Part shown: piece after piece, positions 1 through 5,156 of the stretch | How positions within the stretch are numbered: position 1 is the first letter of the stretch | How the letters are laid out: every line of letters starts with the position of its first letter | Assembly (NCBI GenBank): GCA_013152215.1 | Contig: JAADGT010000012.1 | Coordinates: forward strand, 1-6,002 | Reading direction: 5' to 3' | From: Deltaproteobacteria bacterium | Lineage (GTDB): Bacteria > Desulfobacterota > Deferrisomatia > Deferrisomatales > Deferrisomataceae | DNA: 6,002 nt | Program-made: the position numbers and the translations under genes | The notes under the pieces: model-generated | Databases searched by the model: none | What the model saw: only the letters and a program-made list of their open reading frames with translations | What the model was told of the DNA's origin: nothing

Positions 1-1443
1 GGCCACCGGGTCGTGGACCCTGGCCCCTGCGTCCCGCAGGTCCTTCTCGAACGAGTGGCACATGCGGCAGCGGGCCGCAGGGTTGTCGATCCGGATGCTC
101 CGGTCCGCCCCGCCCCCGTGGCACACCGTGCACTTGCCCTTGACCAGCGGGGGGTGGAGCCGGCCCCGGACGAGCCGGTCCCCCTCGGCGGCGTGGGCCG
201 GGTGGCAGCGCAGGCACGCCTCGGCCGGGATCGACAGCCCGCCGTGGAGGGCCCCGAGCTCCTCGTCCGCCCGGAGGTCGTGGCATCTCCCGCAGGAGGC
301 CCGGGCCTGCTCCACGCTGTCGTCGGCATGGGGGTCATGGCAGGCCTGACACCCCTCCTGCAGCGCCGGGTGGACCGTCTCGCCCCGGTCGATCCCCTGA
401 TGGCATTCGAGGCACCTGGGGCTCGCTCCGTCTCCGAGCAGTCCCTGGTCGGTGCGGCCGTGGGGATCGTGGCAGCGGGTGCACTCGGCCAGCGTGTCGC
501 CGTGGCCCTGTTCCATGACCGTCCCGTGGCAGCCCAGACACAGGTCCGGCAGTCCCGAGCGCAGGAGCCCCGGCCGGTCGCCGTGGGGGTCGTGGCAGGT
601 GGAGCAGGACCGCCCTTCCACCAGGGGAGGGTGAAGGCCCTCCGGATCCCCCCCGCCCTGGTCGTGGCAGTCCTGGCACAGAGCGGGTTGGGGCCTGTGG
701 AGGTCGTTGGGGTACCCCGAGTAGTGGGAGTCGTGGCAGGCCGAGCACCCCTCCTCGGCCAGCACCGGGTGGGAGGCGGCCGACACGGTCCGCTCGGGGT
801 GGCACGACCGGCACAGCTCCGGCCCGGGCCTGCGAAGCAGCTTGGGGTCCAGGGACGCGTGGGGCTCGTGGCAGCGGCCGCACCGGGCCACGGCCTTCCG
901 GAAATGGGGGGTGTCCGTGGCGGGCCCCTGGTTGGCGGGGTTCACCGAGACGACCACGTGGCAGGCCAGGCACACGCCGGGGTAGCCCCCCTCGAGCAGC
1001 TCCATGCTCAGTCGATCGTGGCAGTCGGAGCATCGGGACACGTCACCCGCATGCACGCGCACCGGCCGGAACCCCTCGGGGGGTTCCCGGGACCCGTCGT
1101 CGTAGAACACCCGAAGCCGCCGGTCGCCGATCCGAAACCGGTTGAGCCCGGGGTCCAGCAGCACGAAGATCTCGAACAGGTCGCCCCAGTCCGCCCGGGC
1201 GGTGTCCTCGAGCACGCCTGAGGCGCTCCGCACGGACCATGAGACCTGACTGCCCCGGGGCGCCGTGCCCAGGATGAGCAGGGAGTCCTCCTTCACCACC
1301 GAGCCGTCCACAGGGGCGATGATGCCGACCTCCCCGGCTCCCACGAGCCGGGGGAGGATCGCTCCGCACAGGAGGCCCAGGCCCACCGCCAGGGCCCGGA
1401 GCTTCCCGATGGGACGGGGGCGTGTGCCAGGGGAGGGGTGCAT
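1..1443 (-). CDS. Secreted multihaem cytochrome c (at least 15 haems), C-terminus cut by window edge
   Basis: Probable periplasmic or outer-surface electron carrier. 481 residues are visible; the frame is open to the window edge, so the C-terminus is missing. ATG at 1443 is chosen because it follows a GGAAGG-type ribosome site and begins a signal peptide: basic residues R8, R10, K14, R16, a hydrophobic stretch about 17-31, likely cleavage after VGA at residue 36. Residues 37-137 lack haem motifs and look like a small beta/Ig-like domain. CxxCH motifs then begin at residues 138, 158, 188, 211, 233, 256, 280, 302, 321, 344, 365, 384, 410, 438 and 459, i.e. every 19-30 residues. Several read CHDPH, CHEPH or CHDSH and alternate with LCxxCH motifs preceded by LL, the pattern of doubled-CXXCH (cytochrome c3-like) families. 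Extra His (HP about 10 residues before many motifs) can supply distal ligands, making bis-His haems likely. No catalytic motif was recognised; an enzyme role cannot be excluded. The class is certain, the exact role unknown. Confidence 0.95.
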   Translation of the reverse strand, partial: MHPSPGTRPRPIGKLRALAVGLGLLCGAILPRLVGAGEVGIIAPVDGSVVKEDSLLILGTAPRGSQVSWSVRSASGVLEDTARADWGDLFEIFVLLDPGLNRFRIGDRRLRVFYDDGSREPPEGFRPVRVHAGDVSRCSDCHDRLSMELLEGGYPGVCLACHVVVSVNPANQGPATDTPHFRKAVARCGRCHEPHASLDPKLLRRPGPELCRSCHPERTVSAASHPVLAEEGCSACHDSHYSGYPNDLHRPQPALCQDCHDQGGGDPEGLHPPLVEGRSCSTCHDPHGDRPGLLRSGLPDLCLGCHGTVMEQGHGDTLAECTRCHDPHGRTDQGLLGDGASPRCLECHQGIDRGETVHPALQEGCQACHDPHADDSVEQARASCGRCHDLRADEELGALHGGLSIPAEACLRCHPAHAAEGDRLVRGRLHPPLVKGKCTVCHGGGADRSIRIDNPAARCRMCHSFEKDLRDAGARVHDPVA

Positions 1444-1453
1444 GCGTGTCGGA

Positions 1454-1459
1454 CCTTCC
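1454..1459 (-). promoter_or_regulatory. Ribosome binding site of the multihaem cytochrome gene
   Basis: Read on the minus strand this is GGAAGG, ending 10 bases before the ATG at 1443. The spacing is slightly long but usable. It supports the ATG at 1443 as start, in agreement with the signal peptide that follows. Confidence 0.55.
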
Positions 1460-1602
1460 GGATGCGCGGGCGACCGTTGATCGGCGCTCCGAGCGGGTGG
1501 CCGGACGCCGCCGAAGGGTCTCCCGGGGAGGGGCCGAAGCGGGGAGGCCTGCTGCCTGGCGGAAGCCTCCCCCCGAAACGGGACCGCCTCGCGCCGTCAA
1601 GA

Positions 1603-1616
1603 AACCGCTTGCGGTT
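1603..1616. repeat. Short palindrome AACCGC-TT-GCGGTT
   Basis: Perfect 6-base arms around two bases. It is flanked on the right by an A-rich stretch (1619-1628). It lies downstream of the candidate minus-strand promoter at 1637-1665, so it would fall in the cytochrome gene's leader or act as an operator. Function is unknown. Confidence 0.4.
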
Positions 1617-1629
1617 CCGAAAAGAAAAG

Positions 1630-1647
1630 GATGCTGACTGTAGCATC
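1630..1647. repeat. Inverted repeat GATGCT / AGCATC overlapping a candidate -10 box
   Basis: Six-base arms at 1630-1635 and 1642-1647 enclose GACTGT. The repeat covers the candidate -10 element of the minus-strand promoter (1637-1642), a common place for a repressor operator. Operator function is inferred only from this position. Confidence 0.4.
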
Positions 1648-1665
1648 GAAACGGACCGGTCGCAA
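1637..1665 (-). promoter_or_regulatory. Candidate sigma-70-type promoter for the cytochrome gene
   Basis: On the minus strand, TTGCGA (1665-1660) and TACAGT (1642-1637) are separated by exactly 17 bases; each matches the -35/-10 consensus at four of six positions. It would start transcription near 1630, leaving a leader of about 190 bases before the ATG at 1443, which is long. The match is moderate and unsupported by comparison with relatives. Confidence 0.3.
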
Positions 1666-1789
1666 CGGCCGGCGGCGGCGGCATTTCGCCTGATCGTGCG
1701 CGATAAGACTCAGCCCGGAGATTCAAAAAGCCTTCTGCTGCCATCGCCGATCGCACCCCGTCTCGGGGCGTGCTCGCACCCCGGCGCTC

Positions 1790-1809
1790 GGCGTACCGAC
1801 CGGTACGCC
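1790..1809. promoter_or_regulatory. Strong 9-2-9 palindrome, candidate operator or upstream activator site
   Basis: Arms GGCGTACCG (1790-1798) and CGGTACGCC (1801-1809) are perfectly complementary around AC. Symmetry of this length and tight spacing is typical of dimeric regulator sites; the TACCGACCGGTA core is of the kind bound by TetR-type repressors, though many families use such sites. Its centre lies about 160 bases upstream of the transcription start predicted from the sigma-54-like promoter at 1934-1950, also a plausible enhancer distance. No regulator gene is present in the window. Confidence 0.5.
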
Positions 1810-1933
1810 TGCCCCCATCGGCGCCAGCGCTTGCCCCGATCTGCCTGCACACTCGGCGGGTTCCCGATGAACGCTCATGAGGCGTTCCGGCTGGCCCCTC
1901 CGGCCGGCTTTGCCCGCGAGGCACCTTGGACGC

Positions 1934-1950
1934 CCGGCATGGTTTGTGCT
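1934..1950 (+). promoter_or_regulatory. Candidate sigma-54 (-24/-12) promoter for the 2002 gene
   Basis: Compared with YTGGCACG-N4-TTGCW, the bases here match 10 of 13 informative positions, including the key GG (1936-1937) and GC (1948-1949) at the required ten-base gap. The start would be near 1961, giving a leader of about 40 bases before the ATG at 2002. A weaker sigma-70 alternative overlaps it: TTGGAC at 1926-1931 and an extended -10 TGC-TATCAG ending at 1955 with 18 bases between boxes. Sequence alone does not decide between them. Confidence 0.4.
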
Positions 1951-1986
1951 ATCAGACCTCACTTTAGTCCTTGCCGATCCAACCGT

Positions 1987-1994
1987 GGAGGAGG
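1987..1994 (+). promoter_or_regulatory. Ribosome binding site deciding the start at 2002
   Basis: GGAGGAGG lies seven bases before the ATG at 2002. This near-ideal site decides the start against longer in-frame readings (ATG at 1867 or 1939), which have no comparable site and would bury the signal peptide. Confidence 0.8.
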
Positions 1995-2001
1995 CCGTGG
2001 C

Positions 2002-3201
2002 ATGGCTGGTTTGCGAAGGATCACCGTGACCCTCTTTCTGGCGGCCGTCGTCGCCGTGCCGGCACGGGGGGACGCCGCCATCAAGGTCAGGAAACCCGTC
2101 CTGTTGGCCCCAGAGAGCTCGCGTCCCCGGCCGACGACGCGGCCCCGAAAGGGCAAGGACGTGTTCATCGGAACGGTCATCTTCTCCCGGGGGGGCCCGG
2201 TGGTGGCCGAGATCCCGGCAGGGGCCAAGCCCCGGGAGTGGATGGTGGTGTTCGGCCAGGGGATGCGCAGGGTGGGCAAGGCCGTGGTCGAGCGGGAGCT
2301 GGACAAGGGCGTGTACCTGCTCAAGCCGGCGGGACGCTTCTCGGTGTCCCCCGGCGACCGGCTGGCCCGGGAGTCGGAACGCGAGGCCGCAGCCCGGGTG
2401 ATCCGCACGAACCGCATCCCGGCCTACCTGGAGTTCCTCGAGTTCTTTCCCAAGAGCAAGTACCGAGCCCGGATCGCCCGGGAGGTGTTCCGGCTGAAGA
2501 TGAAGGAGAGCTACCCCACGTTCCCGGGCACCACCCTGGAGGGCCGGGTGCGGTTGGCCGAGACCGTGGACCGGGACCTGCCCCTGGGCCAGGTGCTGAT
2601 CAAGCTCGACCGGTTCGTGATCGCCCGCACCGACGACACCGGCCGGTTCCGGATCGAGGGGATCCCCAAGCTTCCCGTGGCCGTAAAACTGAGCCTCGAC
2701 ATCAAGGACCCCCGGTTTCAGAAGGCCCGGGAGGTGAAGGTGGAGATCCCGGCCGACTCGTTCGCCGAGCTCAAGGCGGACATCCCCATCCGGGTCACCC
2801 CCACCGTTCTGGTGGGGGAGGTTCGGGACGAGCGGGGGACGCCGCTGGCGGGGATGGAGGTGTGGACCTCACCCTACACCATGGAGGTGCTGTCCGACGA
2901 GGCGGGGGCGTTTCGGATCTCCCGCAGGAAGGTGCTCTCGCCCAAGGAGGGGGAGCCGGCCGACCGGCCGTTGTTCGGCGGGGACTACGAGGTGTTCGCG
3001 TACCGCAAGGGGTACTCGGTGGGCCGGGCCCGGGTGTCGGCCGAAAGCTACCGGGAGAACCGGGTGCCTCCGATCCGGGTGGAGCGGATCGACCTGGTGG
3101 GCGAACCGGTTCCGGACCTGGACCTGGACCTGGCCCGACACCTGACGCTGGGCCCCACCGAGGTCGTGCCCCAGGGGGCCGGCCCGCGCCTGAACCCATG
3201 A
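2002..3201 (+). CDS. Secreted protein with TPR-like segment and two carboxypeptidase-regulatory-like (beta-sandwich) repeats
   Basis: 399 residues, not a family I can name. A signal peptide covers residues 1-25 (R5, R6, hydrophobic 8-20, likely cleavage around RGDA). A Pro/Arg-rich linker (about 30-52) follows. Residues 53-122 look like a small beta-barrel. Residues 125-166 are helical; AYLEFLEFFPKSKYRARIAR (141-160) resembles the short TPR-type motif of outer-membrane assembly lipoproteins (aYxxFLxxyPxSxYxxxAr). Two repeats of the carboxypeptidase regulatory-like type follow: residues 177-262 (GRVRL...GQVLIKLDRF...TDDTGRFRIEGIP) and 268-350 (GEVRDERGTPLAGMEVWTS...SDEAGAFRIS...YEVFAYRKGY). 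Such folds usually serve in binding or structure at the cell surface; no zinc-peptidase residues are seen. The C-terminus carries a DLDLDL run. The gene is divergent from the cytochrome gene and 344 bases upstream of the PEGA gene. Likely a periplasmic or surface scaffold; the gene is sure, the function unknown. Confidence 0.9.
   Translation: MAGLRRITVTLFLAAVVAVPARGDAAIKVRKPVLLAPESSRPRPTTRPRKGKDVFIGTVIFSRGGPVVAEIPAGAKPREWMVVFGQGMRRVGKAVVERELDKGVYLLKPAGRFSVSPGDRLARESEREAAARVIRTNRIPAYLEFLEFFPKSKYRARIAREVFRLKMKESYPTFPGTTLEGRVRLAETVDRDLPLGQVLIKLDRFVIARTDDTGRFRIEGIPKLPVAVKLSLDIKDPRFQKAREVKVEIPADSFAELKADIPIRVTPTVLVGEVRDERGTPLAGMEVWTSPYTMEVLSDEAGAFRISRRKVLSPKEGEPADRPLFGGDYEVFAYRKGYSVGRARVSAESYRENRVPPIRVERIDLVGEPVPDLDLDLARHLTLGPTEVVPQGAGPRLNP
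3115..3132 (+). repeat. Three perfect GACCTG hexamers inside the coding region
   Basis: The tandem hexamers encode the DLDLDL run near residues 372-377 of the secreted protein. Gain or loss of a unit would keep the reading frame, so copy number may vary between strains. Confidence 0.6.
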
Positions 3202-3203
3202 AG

Positions 3204-3216
3204 GGGCCTTCGGCCC
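3204..3216 (+). terminator. Weak hairpin just after the stop codon, possible terminator
   Basis: GGGCC and GGCCC arms pair around TTC directly after the stop at 3199-3201. There is no following T run, so if it ends transcription it is not a typical intrinsic terminator. Confidence 0.2.
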
Positions 3217-3256
3217 GCTGGAAGGCTAGGAGGCTGGGACGCTAGAAGGCCAGAAC
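3217..3256 (+). repeat. Five-copy degenerate octamer tandem array, consensus GCTRGRAG
   Basis: Consecutive 8-base units read GCTGGAAG, GCTAGGAG, GCTGGGAC, GCTAGAAG and GCCAGAAC. The reverse complement of unit two (CTCCTAGC) recurs at 3267-3274, so the transcript could fold back. The unit is not a multiple of three and lies just after a stop codon. No coding role is seen. Confidence 0.75.
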
Positions 3257-3278
3257 CCTCCCGCATCTCCTAGCATTT

Positions 3279-3298
3279 TGGGGGAGTGACGCCCCCCA
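3279..3298. repeat. G5/C5 hairpin
   Basis: TGGGGG (3279-3284) and CCCCCA (3293-3298) pair around an eight-base loop. No T tract follows on either strand. It may stabilise a transcript 3' end or have no role. Confidence 0.35.
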
Positions 3299-3321
3299 CT
3301 TGCAGGCTCGGGGACATAGGT

Positions 3322-3453
3322 TTCAGGGGTCAGAATTCAGAAGTCGGAGGGCAGTGAGAAGTCTCTTCGGCGCCCCCAAGAGGATCCCCCCCGGGAACCC
3401 AAACTGCTTTTCGGGATTTCCGGTCTTCTGTCCGCTGAATTCTGGCCCCTGAA
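3322..3453. repeat. Inverted-repeat element built from facing heptamer arrays (TCAGRRK units)
   Basis: The arms TTCAGGGGTCAGAATTCAG (3322-3340) and CTGAATTCTGGCCCCTGAA (3435-3453) are complementary at 18 of 19 positions across 94 bases. Each arm is the outer end of a degenerate heptamer array. On the plus strand, units from 3323 read TCAGGGG, TCAGAAT, TCAGAAG, TCGGAGG, GCAGTGA. On the minus strand, units from 3452 down read TCAGGGG, CCAGAAT, TCAGCGG, ACAGAAG, ACCGGAA. The whole resembles a miniature inverted-repeat or REP-like element of about 132 bases. No transposase and no clear target-site duplication is seen. Confidence 0.7.
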
Positions 3454-3506
3454 CCCCCTGCCCTGCCGCCAAAACGCGGGGGCGGTGCAAGTTCCTTTTT
3501 CGCAAC

Positions 3507-3523
3507 AGGCCACCCAGTGGCCT
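3507..3523 (+). promoter_or_regulatory. Perfect hairpin in the leader of the PEGA gene
   Basis: AGGCCAC (3507-3513) and GTGGCCT (3517-3523) form a seven-base stem around CCA, ending 12 bases before the GAGGAA ribosome site. It could be a protein-binding operator or an mRNA structure affecting initiation. Confidence 0.4.
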
Positions 3524-3535
3524 ACCGGCGCTGAC

Positions 3536-3541
3536 GAGGAA
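3536..3541 (+). promoter_or_regulatory. Ribosome binding site of the PEGA gene
   Basis: GAGGAA lies four bases before the ATG at 3546 (six if only GAGG is counted). The spacing is short but workable. It supports the ATG at 3546, which directly begins a signal peptide (MKRIW then a leucine run). Confidence 0.6.
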
Positions 3542-3545
3542 CCCC

Positions 3546-5156
3546 ATGAAACGGATCTGGCTGCTGCTGTTGCTCGGCATTGTCGCGTTCGCCCCCCTTT
3601 CGCCCCCCTGGGCGGGGGCCGGGGAGGGGGGCTCGTCCTCCGGCTCGGACGAGGTCCTTCAGAACCCGGCCACCTACCAGCGGGAGGCGGACGAGCCCGG
3701 CGTGCTGTCGATCCTGTCCCGGCCCGAGGGGGCCCGGGTGTTCGTGGACGGGGAGGAGAAGGGCACCACCCCCCTGTACGTGCGGGACCTGTCCGAGGGG
3801 GAGCACGAGGTGATCCTGTACCTGCCGGGCAAGGGCGCGTTCCGGCAGACCGTGGAGGGGCCCGGCGGCCGCATCTTCGTGGACCTGGACGAGGAGGCCG
3901 GCATCGGGATCGGGCTCGTGGCCGTCACCACCGAGCCGGCCGACGCCCGGGTGGAGGTGGACGGTAAGCCCGTGGGCCTGGCCCCCCTGGAGATCCCCCT
4001 GCAGGCCGGCCGCCACGTGATCCGGGCGGCCAAGCAGGGGTTCCAGCCCGCCGAGGCCGCGGTGGAGGTGGCCGCCGGCGCGGCCGTCCAGGAGATCGCG
4101 TTCACCCTGGCCCCGGAGGACGGGGCGCTCCTGGTGGTCTCCAGCCCGGACGGGGGGCAGGTGTTCGTGGACGACGAGCCCCGGGGCACCGCCCAGGGCC
4201 CCCTGCGGGTGGATCCGGTGACGCCCGGGGTGCACCGGGTCCGGGTGGAGCTCGAGGGATACCGCCCCTGGGAGCGAGATGACGTGGTGGTGGACAACGG
4301 CCGCACCACCACCGTGATCGCGGCCCTCATGCCCGTGCGCAACGACAGCTCGGTGCGACTCTACACCGACCCGCCGGGCGCCCGGGTGTGGCTGGACGGA
4401 AAGGAGATCGGCCGGGCCGGCGCGGACGGCCTGGGCTTCCGGGCGACCAAGGGGCTCCACCGGCTCCGGCTGGCCTTCGACCCGGCCGAGCGGCCGGGGT
4501 ACACGCCCTTGGAGGTCACGGTGCAGTTCCGGGACGACGTGGAGGACTTCCGGGACCGTCCCCTTCGCATCCCGCCGGTGGACGAGAACTACGCCAACGC
4601 CCAGAAGCTGATCGAGCGGGGGCAGATCGAGGAGGCCCTGGGGTTCCTGGGACGGGTGCCGCCGGACCACCCCAGCTTCGCCCGGGCCCGGGCCCAGATG
4701 GTGGACCTGCTGGCCCGGACGGGCCGGATCCGGGAGATTCCGCCGGTCCTGGCCGAACTGGTGGCCCGGCCGGAGACGGGCCGGAACCCCGCCCTCAACC
4801 TGGCCCTGGGGTACTGGTGCTGGCAGGCCGCCCGGCAGGCCGACCCGGGGGAGGCCGTGGCCCTGCTCCGCCAGGGGGCCGAGGCCCTGGAACGGGCCGT
4901 GGCCACCCCGGAGCTCCTGCCGGCGGCCCAGCGTCAGCGGCTCCTTCTGAAAGCCTACTACTACCTGGGGGTGACCAGTGAGCGTCTGTTCCAAGAGACC
5001 GGAGAGGCCCGGTTCATCCAGAAGGGGGCCCAGGCCTGGCAGGTGTTCTTCGCCCGCCTGGAGCAGGCCCCGGACGCCATGGCGCCGGAGTGGGTCGACC
5101 GGGCCCGGCGCCACCGCCGGAACCTTGAGTACCTGGCGACCAAGCTGGGCGGCTAG
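3546..5156 (+). CDS. Secreted four-PEGA-repeat protein with TPR-like helical C-terminal half
   Basis: 536 residues. The signal peptide is at 1-25 (K2, R3, a leucine-rich core, likely cleavage after WAGA). Four PEGA-type beta repeats follow: about 52-117 (SRPEGARVFVDGEEKGTTPL), 123-191 (TEPADARVEVDGKPVGLAPL), 193-264 (SSPDGGQVFVDDEPRGT) and 268-344 (TDPPGARVWLDGKEIGRAGA). The fourth has lost the usual TPL turn and is longer. Residues about 346-530 are helical with TPR-like spacing (NAQKLIERGQIEEALGFLGR, then several amphipathic helices). PEGA domains are small extracytoplasmic beta modules found in surface and envelope proteins, often beside TPRs, and generally thought to bind proteins or cell-wall material. 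No catalytic residues are visible. It overlaps the following lipoprotein gene by 32 bases, so the two are almost surely cotranscribed. A periplasmic adaptor or scaffold is the best guess; the partner is unknown. Confidence 0.93.
   Translation: MKRIWLLLLLGIVAFAPLSPPWAGAGEGGSSSGSDEVLQNPATYQREADEPGVLSILSRPEGARVFVDGEEKGTTPLYVRDLSEGEHEVILYLPGKGAFRQTVEGPGGRIFVDLDEEAGIGIGLVAVTTEPADARVEVDGKPVGLAPLEIPLQAGRHVIRAAKQGFQPAEAAVEVAAGAAVQEIAFTLAPEDGALLVVSSPDGGQVFVDDEPRGTAQGPLRVDPVTPGVHRVRVELEGYRPWERDDVVVDNGRTTTVIAALMPVRNDSSVRLYTDPPGARVWLDGKEIGRAGADGLGFRATKGLHRLRLAFDPAERPGYTPLEVTVQFRDDVEDFRDRPLRIPPVDENYANAQKLIERGQIEEALGFLGRVPPDHPSFARARAQMVDLLARTGRIREIPPVLAELVARPETGRNPALNLALGYWCWQAARQADPGEAVALLRQGAEALERAVATPELLPAAQRQRLLLKAYYYLGVTSERLFQETGEARFIQKGAQAWQVFFARLEQAPDAMAPEWVDRARRHRRNLEYLATKLGG

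Larger units (their letters stand above)
1444..2001. other. 558-base divergent intergenic region
   Basis: This spacer separates the minus-strand cytochrome gene from the plus-strand secreted-protein gene. I see no convincing gene: reading frames are open across it in several frames, as expected at this GC content, but none has a good ribosome site with a recognisable protein. It holds several inverted repeats (1603-1616, 1630-1647, 1756-1768, 1790-1809) and candidate promoters in both directions. At 1756-1782 a CCCC/GGGG/CCCC series can form two mutually exclusive hairpins (CCCCG-TCT-CGGGG, or the GGGG with the CCCC at 1779-1782 around GTGC-TC-GCAC), which may be only a result of high GC. The length and the palindromes suggest a regulated divergent promoter region. 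Confidence 0.7.
3202..3545. other. 344-base spacer rich in short-unit repeats
   Basis: No credible gene is present. From left to right it holds a small GC hairpin without a T tract (3204-3216), an octamer tandem array (3217-3256) with one inverted copy (3267-3274), a G5/C5 hairpin (3279-3298) also without a T tract, two facing heptamer arrays (3323-3357 and 3418-3452), a possible hairpin (3465-3486) followed by T5 at 3496-3500, and a perfect hairpin just before the next gene (3507-3523). Its length suggests that the PEGA gene is not simply cotranscribed with the upstream gene, but I found no convincing -35/-10 or sigma-54 site here. Confidence 0.7.

Noticed and set aside
13..1221. 402-residue plus-strand reading frame opposite the cytochrome gene
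   Set aside because: It is the exact antisense frame of the CxxCH-rich gene; its recurrent Val-Ala pairs come from the complement of the Cys-His codons. No signal, domain or ribosome site supports it.
1438..2001. In-frame N-terminal extension of the 2002 gene
   Set aside because: The near-ideal GGAGGAGG site and the signal peptide both fix the start at 2002; the extension has no domain features.
1971..3245. 424-residue Gly/Pro-rich frame shifted relative to the secreted protein
   Set aside because: It is a low-complexity shadow of the real gene in another frame, without recognisable motifs.
3217..3453. CRISPR array
   Set aside because: The units are 7-8 bases, contiguous and degenerate, with no spacers of uniform length and no cas gene nearby.
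3465..3500. Intrinsic terminator before the PEGA gene
   Set aside because: The stem (with a wobble pair) is followed by T5 only 10 bases later, and it lies far from the upstream stop codon; too weak to call.
3323..3580. 85-residue minus-strand reading frame in the repeat-rich spacer
   Set aside because: It lies over the heptamer arrays and the start of the PEGA gene, has no good ribosome site and resembles no protein.
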